Source of the DNA: an uncultured Erythrobacter sp.
GTDB lineage: Bacteria; Pseudomonadota; Alphaproteobacteria; Sphingomonadales; Sphingomonadaceae
Length of the DNA stretch: 64,000 nt
Direction of reading: 5' to 3'
Assembly: GCA_947501005.1 (NCBI GenBank)
Contig: CANMTU010000001.1
Coordinates: 2,256,501-2,320,500 of the forward strand
In this document: piece after piece, positions 35,220-44,483 of the stretch
Numbering within the stretch: the first letter of the stretch is position 1
Layout of the letters: each line of letters opens with the position of its first letter
The notes under the pieces: model-generated
Told to the model about the DNA's origin: nothing
Databases searched by the model: none
The model's input: the letters and a program-made list of their open reading frames with translations, nothing else
Position numbers and translations under genes: made by a program

Positions 35220-37424
35220 TCAGGGCCGGTTGGGCGAAGGCGATGGCGAGGGTTGCGGCCCCGGGTCCCGCGTGCGCCCCAGGGCGCGGTCGAGAAAATC
35301 GTCGCCCACCGCCTGCGGTGCCCCGTCCGCGGCGCGTCCGGGGGGCGGCTGCTGCGACGGCACCGGCACCCGGCGAGCGGGCGGCGGGATCGGCGGGCGG
35401 GGCGTCGTTCCGTCCTGCGGAGCGTTGCCGTATGGGTCTGCGGGATAGGGCTGCTCGACCAGTCCCTCGCTGCGGCCGGGTTCGATCAGATTGCCCTGTT
35501 CGTCGATATAGTAGTAATCGTCGGGATCGCCGTAGAGATACTCCTCGTCCGGCTCCAGCTGCCACTCGGGCAGTTTCAATTCGGTCACGAACTCCTCGAC
35601 CGGGCGATCCTTCACGGCATAGCGCATATAGGCTGCGAACGCCTCGGCCGGCGCGCGCCCGCCCTGCAGGCCGCCGACCGCGCGATTGTCGTCCCGCCCC
35701 ATCCACACGCCGGTGGTGATGCCGGACGAGAAGCCCACGAAATACCCGTCCTTGTTCGAACTGGTCGTCCCCGTCTTGCCGGCCACGGGCCGTCCGATCT
35801 GCGCCGCGCTGCCGGTGCCGGTCTGGACGCCGGCCTGCAGCAGGTCGGTGATGCCGGCGGTGACATAGTCCGGAACGAGCTGCAGCGCCCGGTGCTCCTC
35901 GTGCTCGTACAACAGCTCGCCATCCGAGGTCGTCACCTTGACGATACCGTAAGGCTCGACCGACTGGCCGCCGGCGGAGATCGCGGCGAAGGCGCGGGTC
36001 ATGTCGATCAACCGCGTTTCGTTCGAGCCCAGCACCATCGAGGGATAGGTCGTGATCGGCGTGGTGACGCCGAAACGCTTCGCCATCGAGGCGACGGTGC
36101 CGAAGCCGACCTCGTTGCCGAGCTGCGCCGCCACGGTGTTGATCGAATAGGCGAAGGCAGTGCGCAGGTTCGTCTCGCCGATATTGCGCCCGCTGGAATT
36201 GCGCGGGCTCCAGCCGCCGATCGTCACCGGCGTATCCACTACCCGGTCATCGGGCGTGTAGCCGGCTTCCAGCGCGGCGAGATAGACGAACAGCTTCCAC
36301 GCCGACCCGGGCTGGCGCAGCGCGCTGGTGGCGCGGTTGTAGTTCGTCTCGACATAGTCGGTCCCGCCGACCAGCGCGAGGATCGCGCCGTCCCGGTCGA
36401 GGCTGACGAGCGCGCCCTGCGCGCCCTTCGGGGCATTGGCCTTGACGGCGGTGGTGGCCGCCGCCTGCATCCCGGGGTCGAGCGTGGTCCACACCTCGAT
36501 CGGCTCGAACGTCTCGGGCAGGAGGAGATCGAGCTGCGGTAACACCCAGTCGGTGAAATAGCGGACCGAGTTCTGCCCCGGCTCTTCCTTCAGCTTGACG
36601 TTGGACACATCGACCGAAGCCTGCGCCGGGGTGATATAGCCCTGTTCTTCCATCAGGCGCAGGACCACGCCCGCGCGCCCCACCGCGGCATCGACATCGG
36701 CGGTCGGCGAATACCGGCTCGGCGCCTTGACCAGCCCGGCGATGATGGCGGATTCGGCAATCGAAAGCTCGGTGCCGGGGTGGCTGAAGAACTTCCGGCT
36801 CGCACTGTCGATCCCGTAGGCGCCGCCGCCGAAATAGACCTTGTTGAGATACAGCTCGAGGATCTGCTCTTTGGAGAACTTCCATTCCAGCGCCAGCGAC
36901 AGGACGCCCTCGCGCAGCTTGCGGTCGAGCGAGCGGTTGGAATTGAGGAAGACGTTGCGCGCCAGCTGCTGGGTGATGGTCGAGGTGGCCGACACCCGCC
37001 GATCGTCGGACACGGCGGTGTAGAGCGCGCGGGCAAGGCCGTAGGGATCGACGCCGGGATGCGAATAATAGCGGCGGTCCTCCACCGCGATCATCGCGTC
37101 CTTCATCACCTCGGGAATTTCCTCCGCGCTCAGCCATTGGCCATAGCTGGGGCCGATCTCCACGATCTCGCTCCCGTCGCGCGCGCGCACGACGATGGTC
37201 TGCGCGTTCTGGGTGGCCTTGAGCTGGTAGAAGCTTGGCAAAGACCGCGCCGCGAAGGCGACCGCGATGCCGAGAAACAGCAGGCCGAGCAGGCAGATCG
37301 CCAGCCCGCCCACGAACAACCGCCTGAGCCATTTGCCGAACGCGCCGCCCCTGGGTGCCTCGGCCGCGCCGCCGGCGCGACCCTGGCCCGCCGATCGTTT
37401 GCGCCGATCGCCTCTCTTGTCCAT
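35220..37424 (-). CDS. Class A penicillin-binding protein (PBP1A-type)
   Basis: The product is 734 residues. A basic cytoplasmic tail and one membrane helix (residues about 36-60) are followed by a glycosyltransferase (GT51) domain with IAVEDRRYYSHPGVD and ATSTITQQLARN, then a transpeptidase domain with SAWK (nucleophile Ser), SIN and KTGTT. The C-terminus is an acidic/Tyr-rich then Pro-rich tail. It polymerises and crosslinks peptidoglycan. The gene is convergent with degP, sharing the terminator region. Confidence 0.9.
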   Translation of the reverse strand: MDKRGDRRKRSAGQGRAGGAAEAPRGGAFGKWLRRLFVGGLAICLLGLLFLGIAVAFAARSLPSFYQLKATQNAQTIVVRARDGSEIVEIGPSYGQWLSAEEIPEVMKDAMIAVEDRRYYSHPGVDPYGLARALYTAVSDDRRVSATSTITQQLARNVFLNSNRSLDRKLREGVLSLALEWKFSKEQILELYLNKVYFGGGAYGIDSASRKFFSHPGTELSIAESAIIAGLVKAPSRYSPTADVDAAVGRAGVVLRLMEEQGYITPAQASVDVSNVKLKEEPGQNSVRYFTDWVLPQLDLLLPETFEPIEVWTTLDPGMQAAATTAVKANAPKGAQGALVSLDRDGAILALVGGTDYVETNYNRATSALRQPGSAWKLFVYLAALEAGYTPDDRVVDTPVTIGGWSPRNSSGRNIGETNLRTAFAYSINTVAAQLGNEVGFGTVASMAKRFGVTTPITTYPSMVLGSNETRLIDMTRAFAAISAGGQSVEPYGIVKVTTSDGELLYEHEEHRALQLVPDYVTAGITDLLQAGVQTGTGSAAQIGRPVAGKTGTTSSNKDGYFVGFSSGITTGVWMGRDDNRAVGGLQGGRAPAEAFAAYMRYAVKDRPVEEFVTELKLPEWQLEPDEEYLYGDPDDYYYIDEQGNLIEPGRSEGLVEQPYPADPYGNAPQDGTTPRPPIPPPARRVPVPSQQPPPGRAADGAPQAVGDDFLDRALGRTRDPGPQPSPSPSPNRP

Positions 37425-37528
37425 TTCCCTGCGACTACCCCGAAACGTTCCCGAACCCTATAGAGGCGGGGGTGTCGCATGGCGAGCCGTAACGACGAGT
37501 GAACGTCGCCCGGCTCGACCAGTCCGGA

Positions 37529-37933
37529 TCAGTCCGCGTCCTCGGGTTCGAATTCGAGCGCGGCGGAATTGATGCAATAGCGCAGGCCGTTCTCGCCCGG
37601 CCCGTCGGGAAAGACGTGGCCGAGGTGGCTTTCGCACGCGCCGCACAGCACTTCGGTGCGGACCATGCCGTGGCTCGTGTCCTGCCGGGTTTCCACCGAA
37701 TCGCCCTCGGCGGGATCGGTGAAGCTGGGCCAGCCCGATCCGCTGTCGTATTTATCGCCGCTTTCGAACACGACCTGGCCGCAGGCGGCGCAGTGATATT
37801 CGCCGGCTTGCTTGTTCTTGTCGTATTTCCCGGTGAAGGCGCGTTCGGTCCCGCCTTCGCGCAGGACGTGATATTGCTCGGGCGAGAGTTTCTCGCGCCA
37901 TTCGGCGTCGGACAGGGTGGTCTTCTGGGTCAT
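37529..37933 (-). CDS. msrB: Peptide-methionine (R)-S-oxide reductase
   Basis: The product is 134 residues. Zinc ligands CAACG and CGACE, the segment [18 protein letters not shown] and the catalytic [11 protein letters not shown] are all present. It reduces methionine-R-sulfoxide. ATG 37933 begins the conserved region; the frame further upstream is not part of the protein. Confidence 0.95.
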   Translation of the reverse strand: MTQKTTLSDAEWREKLSPEQYHVLREGGTERAFTGKYDKNKQAGEYHCAACGQVVFESGDKYDSGSGWPSFTDPAEGDSVETRQDTSHGMVRTEVLCGACESHLGHVFPDGPGENGLRYCINSAALEFEPEDAD

Positions 37934-38142
37934 GGGATGCTTTCGCGATGTTTCCGGGGTATGCTCGATCAACCGGATCGCCCGGCAAGGGTTCCGCGCA
38001 CGCCGGCCCGCCGGGTCGCGCTTTTTCTTGACGATCGGCGGCGGGATGGCTAAGTGCGCCGCTTTCCGGCGGTCCGTCCGCCTTTTTCGACCAGAGACGA
38101 GTTTTTCGCCGCGCCGCCCGCGTGGCCCGACCGAGGACAAAC

Positions 38143-38403
38143 ATGGCCAATACGCCGCAAGCCAAGAAGCGCATCCGTCGCAACAATGCCCGTGCCGTGA
38201 TCAACGGCGCGCGGGTCAGCCGCATCCGCACCCATCTCAAGCGCGTCGAGAGCGCGATTGAGTCCGGTGACAAGGAGCAGGCCCAGAACGCGCTCAAGGC
38301 GGCGCAGCCCGAACTCGCGCGCGGCGTGGCCCGCGGCGTGCTGCACAAGAACACCGCGTCGCGCAAGATGAGCCGCCTGTCGAAGCGCGTCTCCGCGCTC
38401 TGA
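38143..38403 (+). CDS. rpsT: 30S ribosomal protein S20
   Basis: The product is 86 residues, starting [20 protein letters not shown], the conserved basic S20 N-terminus. The length is standard. GAGGA lies 8 bases before ATG 38143. A terminator follows at 38450, then the dnaA leader, a neighbourhood typical of this group. Confidence 0.95.
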   Translation: MANTPQAKKRIRRNNARAVINGARVSRIRTHLKRVESAIESGDKEQAQNALKAAQPELARGVARGVLHKNTASRKMSRLSKRVSAL

Positions 38404-38449
38404 TCGCGGTCGCGCCGGCGCCGGCGCGGCAAGGATCGGCAACCGATCG

Positions 38450-38487
38450 AAAGGTCGCTTCCGCTTGGGCGGAGGCGGCCTTTTTCA
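38450..38487 (+). terminator. Rho-independent terminator after rpsT
   Basis: The imperfect long stem AAAGGTCGCTTCCGC / GCGGAGGCGGCCTTT encloses a 4-nt loop and is followed by a short T run, 47 bp after the rpsT stop. Confidence 0.75.
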
Positions 38488-38855
38488 TGTCCGTTCGCCC
38501 CCCGCCTGGCCGCCATTGCAAGGGGGCTTATCGGGCGCTTTGCAAAACCTTTGTTTTTGTTTGATTCGTTTGCCGGGAAACCCAAATTTCGTTGTGCGAC
38601 AAGGGCTTGAACGGGGTGCCGCGGCTTTGTGCGGTCAACAAGTTTATTTCAAATTTTTTGCGTTCTCCACCCTTGCGACTCATCGCGATCGCGACCTACT
38701 AACTGCGCACCGCCCGGGAAGGGACAGCCTGGGCCATCACATTTGCAGCTACCTTTGGGACCGATCGCCGGATCGGCGATTCCAGGGCATGGCGAAGCTT
38801 TGCCGGGTCGTCTCCCGACGCAGAACAGGGCCCGTAGCGGGTTGAGGGTTGGATA
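38488..38855. promoter_or_regulatory. dnaA leader region
   Basis: A gene-free stretch of 368 bp precedes dnaA. It includes an A/T-rich patch at about 38639-38661 (AAGTTTATTTCAAATTTTTT) that stands out from the G/C-rich surroundings and may hold the dnaA promoter. I find no copy of the consensus DnaA box TTATCCACA, so there is no support for calling this the chromosome origin. Confidence 0.5.
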
Positions 38856-40313
38856 ATGGTCGAGGGTACGAAAATCGCTGGCATCAAACGCAAGGCCGAT
38901 AACGATATGGAGGATCTGGACGCAGTCAATCTCGCGGCGGACTGGGCGGATATCAGCCAGGGTCTGCGCAAGGATCTCGGCCAGCAGCTTCACAGCCAGT
39001 GGATCAAGCCGATCCAGCTGGGCCGGATCGACGGCGAGACGGGCACGCTCGACCTGTTCCTGCCGACCGAATTCAGCGCCAACTGGGTGAAGGACCGCTT
39101 CGCCGACCGGCTCAGCCTCGCCTGGAAGATCGCCCGCAGCGAAGTGCGCCAGGTGCGCATCGCGGTCCATCCCGGCCGCCGCCAGGTCTCCGAATTGCGG
39201 CTGGGCGCCGACAGCCGCCGGCCGGCCAACGATGCGGGCACCACGTCCGCCATCGGGGCCGACACGATCGGCGAGAGCGGGTTCACCTCCAGCGTCGGCC
39301 TCGATGCCTCGCTGACCTTCGCCGCCTTCGTGACCGGCCAGGCCAACGTGCTCGCCTTCAACGCGGCGCAGCGCATGTCGGCGAACGAGAAGCCGCAATT
39401 CTCGCCGCTCTACCTCAAGGCGGCGACCGGACAGGGCAAGACCCACCTGCTCCATTCGATCGGCCATGCCTTCCTGCAGGTGCACCGGAGCAGCCGCATC
39501 TTCTATTGCAGCGCCGAACGCTTCATGGTCGAGTTCGTCCAGGCGCTGAAGGCCGGGCGGATGATGGAGTTCAAGGCCCGGCTGCGCAGTTTCGACCTGC
39601 TGCTGGTCGACGATATCCAGTTCATCATCGGCAAGGCCTCCGCGCAGGAGGAACTGCTCTACACGATCGACGCGTTGCTGGCCGAGGGCAAGCGGCTGGT
39701 GTTCGCCGCCGACCGTGCGCCGCAGGCGCTCGACGGGGTGGAACCGCGCCTGCTCAGCCGCCTGTCGATGGGTCTCGTCGCGGATATCCAGCCGGCCGAT
39801 ATCGAGCTGCGCAAGAAGATCCTGCAATCCAAGCTTACACGCTTCGCACCGCTGGCCGTGCCGGACGACGTGCTCGATTTCCTCGCCCGCACGATCACGC
39901 GCAACATCCGCGAACTGGTCGGCGGCCTCAACAAGCTGATCGCCTATGCGCAACTGACCGGGCAGGAGGTCTCGCTCCAGCTGGCCGAGGAACAGCTGAC
40001 CGATATCCTCTCGGCCAATCGCCGCCGCATCACGATCGACGAGATCCAGCGCACCGTCTGCCAGTTCTACCGCATCGACCGCAGCGAGATGTCGAGCAAG
40101 CGGCGCGCGCGCGCCGTGGTCCGCCCGCGGCAGGTGGCGATGTACCTGTCCAAGGTGCTGACCCCGCGCAGCTATCCCGAAATCGGGCGCAAGTTCGGCG
40201 GGCGCGACCATTCTACCGTGATCCACGCGGTCCGCCTGATCGAGGACTTGCGCGAGCGTGACGCCGATATGGACGGCGACGTGCGCAGCCTGCTGCGCCA
40301 GCTCGAAAGCTGA
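38856..40313 (+). CDS. dnaA: Chromosomal replication initiator protein DnaA
   Basis: The product is 485 residues. Domain I contains LHSQWIKPIQL; a variable linker follows; domain III is the AAA+ core with ATGQGKTHLLHSIG (Walker A) and LLVDDIQFIIGK (Walker B); domain IV ends with the DNA-binding signature GGRDHSTVIHAVR. It unwinds the origin. The first Gly of the usual Walker A is replaced by Ala. GAGGG precedes the ATG by about 7 bases. Confidence 0.95.
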   Translation: MVEGTKIAGIKRKADNDMEDLDAVNLAADWADISQGLRKDLGQQLHSQWIKPIQLGRIDGETGTLDLFLPTEFSANWVKDRFADRLSLAWKIARSEVRQVRIAVHPGRRQVSELRLGADSRRPANDAGTTSAIGADTIGESGFTSSVGLDASLTFAAFVTGQANVLAFNAAQRMSANEKPQFSPLYLKAATGQGKTHLLHSIGHAFLQVHRSSRIFYCSAERFMVEFVQALKAGRMMEFKARLRSFDLLLVDDIQFIIGKASAQEELLYTIDALLAEGKRLVFAADRAPQALDGVEPRLLSRLSMGLVADIQPADIELRKKILQSKLTRFAPLAVPDDVLDFLARTITRNIRELVGGLNKLIAYAQLTGQEVSLQLAEEQLTDILSANRRRITIDEIQRTVCQFYRIDRSEMSSKRRARAVVRPRQVAMYLSKVLTPRSYPEIGRKFGGRDHSTVIHAVRLIEDLRERDADMDGDVRSLLRQLES

Positions 40314-40411
40314 CCGGACGGCGGCGGGTCGCTACCCGCCCCGCCCCGGCTTCCCGAGCCGTCCCACACGCCCTATCGACATGGCATCCACAGCCTGCCA
40401 ACAGGCTGTCC

Positions 40412-41203
40412 ATGCCCTTGTCCCCCGATCGCCTCGACCGGTTCGCCCGTCATATCGTGCTGCCCGAGATCGGCGGCGCGGGGCAGGTCGCGCTGGCGGA
40501 GAAGCATCTCGTTCTGATCGGGCTCGGCGGGATCGGTTCGCCGGCGCTCCAGTATCTTGCCGCCGCCGGGATCGGCCGGCTGACCCTGGTCGATGACGAC
40601 CGGGTCGATGCAAGCAATCTGCAACGCCAGACGCTGTATTCCGAGCGCGATATCGGCCACGGCAAGGCAGTCGCGGCCAAGCGCTGGATCACCGGCTTCG
40701 ACCCCGCACTGAATGTCGAGATCAGCGACCGGCGGATCGATGCCGAACGCGCTGCTCTGCTGGTTGAAGGGGCGGACCTCGTCCTCGACGGGACCGACAA
40801 TTTCGCCACCCGCCTCGCTATCTCCGATGCCTGCGTAGCGGAACGCGTGCCGCTGCTCTCCGCCGCAGTCGGACGGTTCCAGGGGCAGGTCGGCGCCTTT
40901 GCCGGGCACCTGCCGCATCAGGCCTGCTATCGCTGCTTCGTCGGCGATGCCTTCGATGCCGAGGATTGCGACACCTGCGCGGAAGAAGGAATGCTCGGCG
41001 CCATGTCCGGCTGGGTCGGCACCTTCGCCGCGCTTCAGGCGGTCCGCGTCCTCGTCAGCCAGACCGGCGGGCTGGGCGCCCCGCAATGGAGCGTGGTCCA
41101 CCTGCTCGACGGGCTGGCGCCGGCCCTGCGCAATTTCACCATCGCCAAGGATCCCGAATGCCGCGCCTGCGGCTCTGCGCCGCTGAGGGCGGACCAGCCT
41201 TAA
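40412..41203 (+). CDS. moeB: HesA/MoeB/ThiF-family E1-like adenylyltransferase
   Basis: The product is 263 residues. It begins LDRFARHIVLPEIGGAGQVA, and the ATP-binding loop is LIGLGGIGSPALQYLAAAGIG. The catalytic and zinc cysteines are CYRCF, CDTC and ECRACG. It adenylates the C-terminus of MoaD (molybdopterin) or ThiS (thiamine). There is no rhodanese domain. Which partner it serves cannot be told here; MoeB is the default, and a molybdenum hydroxylase is encoded at 28142. Confidence 0.85.
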   Translation: MPLSPDRLDRFARHIVLPEIGGAGQVALAEKHLVLIGLGGIGSPALQYLAAAGIGRLTLVDDDRVDASNLQRQTLYSERDIGHGKAVAAKRWITGFDPALNVEISDRRIDAERAALLVEGADLVLDGTDNFATRLAISDACVAERVPLLSAAVGRFQGQVGAFAGHLPHQACYRCFVGDAFDAEDCDTCAEEGMLGAMSGWVGTFAALQAVRVLVSQTGGLGAPQWSVVHLLDGLAPALRNFTIAKDPECRACGSAPLRADQP

Positions 41204-41282
41204 CCACGGCGCGCGCCCTATTGCGCCCCTTGCGGAAAGGCGTAGTCTTCCCCGGTTAACGATAAAAACCGAGGAGAGAGAT

Positions 41283-42275
41283 ATGCTGAAAGCCACCGCT
41301 TGTGCGGCCGTTCTTGCCGTCACGTCCATCGCCGCGCCCGCCTTCGCGCAGGATGTGTCCGCCGCCAACCAGAACGTGACCTCGATCACCGTGTTCGGCG
41401 ATTCGCTGGTGGATGCCGGTAACCTCAATTTCCTCCTCCCCTCGCGCGCCAGTTCGGCGGACGGCTATTTCGACGGCCGTTTTACCAATGGCTACGACTA
41501 TACCGATCTGCTCAGCCTGGCGCTGTTCGACATGCCGACCACGGCCTCGCTCGAAGGGGGGACCAATTTCGCCTTCGGCGGCGCGCGGGCGACCACGACC
41601 ACGGCCGTGCCCGATCTCACCGAACAGCTCGGCCTCTTTCAGGGCTATCTCGCCGCTGGGGGCCAGGTCGATCCGACCGGGCTCTACGTCCTCAATTTCG
41701 GCGGCAATGACATCTTCGCCGCAATGGGAGACGGGGCACCCGCCGGCTTCGCCAGCGATAGCGCCTTCCTGATGGCGGCGGCCGACACCTATGCGCAAGG
41801 CGTGCTGGCGCTCGCCAATCTGGGCGCGACCAATTTCCTCATCACCGGCTTCCCCAATCCCGTGCCGCAGTCGGTGGAGGCCAACGCCTATCTGTTCAGC
41901 GCGCTCGGCGCCTTGCCCCTGGCGGATAACGTGAACGTCAATTTCTTCGACTATCTCGATTTCTTCGCCCGCCTCGCCGCCGACCCGGCGGGGTTCGGCC
42001 TGCCATCCGACCTCGACTTCACGACGACCTGCCGCGAGGCGCAGGCCCTGCCCGACTGCACGGGCTACTTCTCGTTCGACGGAGTCCACCCGACCGCCGC
42101 CGTGCAGGCCGCCGCTTACCGGGATATCCAGAGCCAGTTCGGCTTCGCGGCGGCGGGCGGCGCCGTGCCGGAACCCGGCACCTGGGCGTTGATGATCCTC
42201 GGCTTCGGCTTTGCCGGGGCGGCGATGCGCCGCGCCAATGCCCAGCGCCGCCAGGTCCGCGTCGCCTACGCCTGA
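41283..42275 (+). CDS. Secreted SGNH/GDSL esterase with PEP-CTERM anchor
   Basis: The product is 330 residues. The signal peptide ends AAPAFAQ. The GDSL-type hydrolase has block I VFGDSLVDAGN (catalytic Ser), block III GGNDIF and the C-terminal FDGVHPT (Asp-x-x-His). The C-terminus is VPEPGTWALMILGFGFAG followed by a basic run, the PEPxxWA-type exosortase sorting signal of Sphingomonadales. It probably acts on an ester at the cell surface. GAGGAGAG precedes the ATG. The end overlaps the convergent sirtuin by 10 bp. Confidence 0.9.
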   Translation: MLKATACAAVLAVTSIAAPAFAQDVSAANQNVTSITVFGDSLVDAGNLNFLLPSRASSADGYFDGRFTNGYDYTDLLSLALFDMPTTASLEGGTNFAFGGARATTTTAVPDLTEQLGLFQGYLAAGGQVDPTGLYVLNFGGNDIFAAMGDGAPAGFASDSAFLMAAADTYAQGVLALANLGATNFLITGFPNPVPQSVEANAYLFSALGALPLADNVNVNFFDYLDFFARLAADPAGFGLPSDLDFTTTCREAQALPDCTGYFSFDGVHPTAAVQAAAYRDIQSQFGFAAAGGAVPEPGTWALMILGFGFAGAAMRRANAQRRQVRVAYA

Positions 42276-42982
42276 TCGGCCCCGGCCAGCAGCTCGTCCA
42301 CCCAGTGCGGGACGAGCTGCCCCGCCGGGCCGTGCCGCGCCTCGTCGAACCAGTGCGAGCCTTCGCTGCGCTCGAGGTTGAGCTCGATCGTGCGGGCGCC
42401 CAACTCGCGGGCATCGCGCACGAACCCGGCCGCCGGATAGACCGCGCCGCTGGTGCCGATCGAGGCGAAGAGGTCCGCCGCGCGCAGGGCGGCGTAGATC
42501 CGGTCCATCGCATAGGGCATCTCGCCGAACCAGACGACATCGGGACGTAGCGCCTGTTCCCCGCAGCCGTGACAGGGCGGCCGGTCGAACAGCGGGGCGC
42601 TCCACCGATGGCGGGTTTCGCAGCGCGCGCAAAGGGCGCTCAGCAACTCGCCATGCATGTGCAGCACGCGTTTCGCCCCGGCACGTTCGTGAAGGTCGTC
42701 GACATTCTGAGTGACGATCAGCAATTCACCCTTCCATGCGCGGTCGAGCCGGGCCAGCGCCTCGTGCGCCCCGTTCGGTTCTACCGTCTGCACCGCAGCC
42801 CGCCGCGCGTCGTAGAACCGTTGCACGAGATCGGGGTTGGCCGCGAACCCTTCCGGCGTGGCGACATCCTCCACCCGGTGCTGTTCCCACAGGCCACCCG
42901 CGTCGCGGAAGGTGTCGATCCCGCTTTCGGCGGAAATGCCCGCACCGGTGAGGATGACGATGTTCTTCGGGGTCTCGTCCAC
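42266..42982 (-). CDS. cobB: NAD-dependent protein deacylase, sirtuin CobB
   Basis: The product is 238 residues. NAD-binding GAGISAESGIDTFRDAGG, TQNVDDLH, the catalytic His in LHMHGE, and four zinc Cys (CARC, CHGCG) are present. Tyr and Arg spaced as YDAR (RFYDARRAA) match the class III sirtuins that remove succinyl groups as well as acetyl groups. The start is GTG with GGAGAA upstream. Confidence 0.9.
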   Translation of the reverse strand: MDETPKNIVILTGAGISAESGIDTFRDAGGLWEQHRVEDVATPEGFAANPDLVQRFYDARRAAVQTVEPNGAHEALARLDRAWKGELLIVTQNVDDLHERAGAKRVLHMHGELLSALCARCETRHRWSAPLFDRPPCHGCGEQALRPDVVWFGEMPYAMDRIYAALRAADLFASIGTSGAVYPAAGFVRDARELGARTIELNLERSEGSHWFDEARHGPAGQLVPHWVDELLAGADQA

Positions 42983-43056
42983 ATCAATTCTCCGTTCGGG
43001 CCGGGCCTCTCACGGCGCCGCCCTTGCATTTGCCGCATGGTAGAAAGAAAGACGGG

Positions 43057-43081
43057 CCTTCGACAAGCGCGGGACGAACGG
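43057..43081 (+). repeat. Dispersed CCTTCGACAAG repeat, copy A
   Basis: The 25-bp element begins CCTTCGACAAGCGCGGGACG and matches the copy at 47777-47801 at 22 of 25 positions. It ends 8 bp before the dapB start codon, so it lies in the dapB leader. Confidence 0.55.
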
Positions 43082-43089
43082 GGGTAAGC

Positions 43090-43818
43090 ATGGCAAGATT
43101 GGCGGTAATCGGCAGCAAGGGCGCGATGGGCGCCGCGCTGCGGGACGTGATCGAGGGAAGCGCGCACGACTATGCGGGCGGCGCGGACAGGGACGACGCC
43201 GTTGCGGACCTTGCCGGCAAGGCCGACGTGCTGATCGACTTCTCCGCTCCGCAGGCACTGGAAGCCAACCTCGCCGCCGCGCGCGAGGCCGGCTTACCCA
43301 TCGTGGTCGGCACCACGGGGCTGGCGGATGACGACCATCGCCTGATCGACGCGGCGGCCCGCCATATCCCCGTCCTCCAGACCGGCAACACCTCGCTCGG
43401 CGTTACGCTGCTGGCCCATCTGGTGCGCGAGGCGGCGGCGCGGCTGGGGCCGGACTGGGATGTCGAAATCCTCGAAATGCACCACCGCCGCAAGGTCGAC
43501 GCACCGAGCGGCACGGCCTTGCTGCTGGGCGAGGCGGCGGCCGGAGGGCGCGGCATCGATCTCGCCGCCAATCGCGAGAGCGGGCGCGACGGGCAGACCG
43601 GGGCGCGCGAACAGGGCGCGATCGGCTTCGCCGCGCTGCGCGGCGGCACGGTGGCGGGCGAGCATTCGGTGATCTTCGCCGGCGAGCAGGAGCGGCTGAC
43701 GCTGTCGCACAGCGCCGAGAACCGCACCATCTTCGCCCGGGGCGCTCTGCTTGCGGCGGAGTGGCTGATCGGGCGCGAACCAGGTCGTTACGGCATGGCC
43801 GACGTGCTCGACCTGTGA
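43090..43818 (+). CDS. dapB: 4-hydroxy-tetrahydrodipicolinate reductase
   Basis: The product is 242 residues, close to the family norm. The nucleotide loop IGSKGAMGAALRDVI, VGTTGLADDD, and the signature EMHHRRKVDAPSGTAL with catalytic His and Lys are present. It makes tetrahydrodipicolinate in lysine and diaminopimelate synthesis. dapE lies further along at 46070. nth follows after 7 bp. Confidence 0.95.
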   Translation: MARLAVIGSKGAMGAALRDVIEGSAHDYAGGADRDDAVADLAGKADVLIDFSAPQALEANLAAAREAGLPIVVGTTGLADDDHRLIDAAARHIPVLQTGNTSLGVTLLAHLVREAAARLGPDWDVEILEMHHRRKVDAPSGTALLLGEAAAGGRGIDLAANRESGRDGQTGAREQGAIGFAALRGGTVAGEHSVIFAGEQERLTLSHSAENRTIFARGALLAAEWLIGREPGRYGMADVLDL

Positions 43819-43825
43819 TGCGGGC

Positions 43826-44479
43826 ATGACGAAAGACCAGATCTTCGAATTCTTCCGCCGGCTCGCGGACGACAACCCCGCGCCCGAAACCGAGCTGGAA
43901 TACGGCAATGCCTATCAACTGGTCGTCTCCGTCGCCCTTTCCGCGCAGGCGACCGATGTCGGGGTGAACAAGGCGACCCGCGCCCTGTTCGCGCAGGTGG
44001 AGACCCCGCAGCAGATGCTCGATCTGGGCGAGGACGGGCTGAAGGCGCATATCAAGACGATCGGCCTGTTCAATTCCAAGGCCAAGAACGTCATCGCGCT
44101 CTCGCGAATGCTGGTCGAGGACTATGGCGGCGAAGTGCCCGACAGGCGGGAGGACCTCGTCCGGCTGCCGGGCGTCGGCCGCAAGACCGCGAATGTCGTG
44201 CTGAACTGCTGGTTCGGGCAGGAGACCTTCGCGGTCGATACGCATATCCTGCGGGTCGGCAACCGCACCGGCCTTGCGCGGGGCAAGACGCCCGAACAGG
44301 TCGAGGCTAAGCTGGAGAAGCGCGTTCCCGCCCCCTTTCGCCTCGGCGCGCATCACTGGCTGATCCTGCACGGCCGCTATGTCTGCAAGGCGCGCACACC
44401 GGAATGCTGGCGCTGCCCGGTGGTTGATCTGTGCAGTTACCGCAAGAAGGTGCTCGAAAAGCCCAAGGGCCGGGCCTGA
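43826..44479 (+). CDS. nth: Endonuclease III
   Basis: The product is 217 residues. The helix-hairpin-helix LPGVGRKTANVVL includes the catalytic Lys, FAVDTHILRV the catalytic Asp, and four C-terminal Cys (CKARTPECWRCPVVDLC) ligate the [4Fe-4S] cluster. It excises oxidised pyrimidines. It is likely cotranscribed with dapB. Confidence 0.95.
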   Translation: MTKDQIFEFFRRLADDNPAPETELEYGNAYQLVVSVALSAQATDVGVNKATRALFAQVETPQQMLDLGEDGLKAHIKTIGLFNSKAKNVIALSRMLVEDYGGEVPDRREDLVRLPGVGRKTANVVLNCWFGQETFAVDTHILRVGNRTGLARGKTPEQVEAKLEKRVPAPFRLGAHHWLILHGRYVCKARTPECWRCPVVDLCSYRKKVLEKPKGRA

Positions 44480-44483
44480 CCCG

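Noticed and set aside
38488-38855. Chromosomal origin next to dnaA
   Set aside because: No consensus DnaA boxes are seen, and alphaproteobacterial origins are often away from dnaA.
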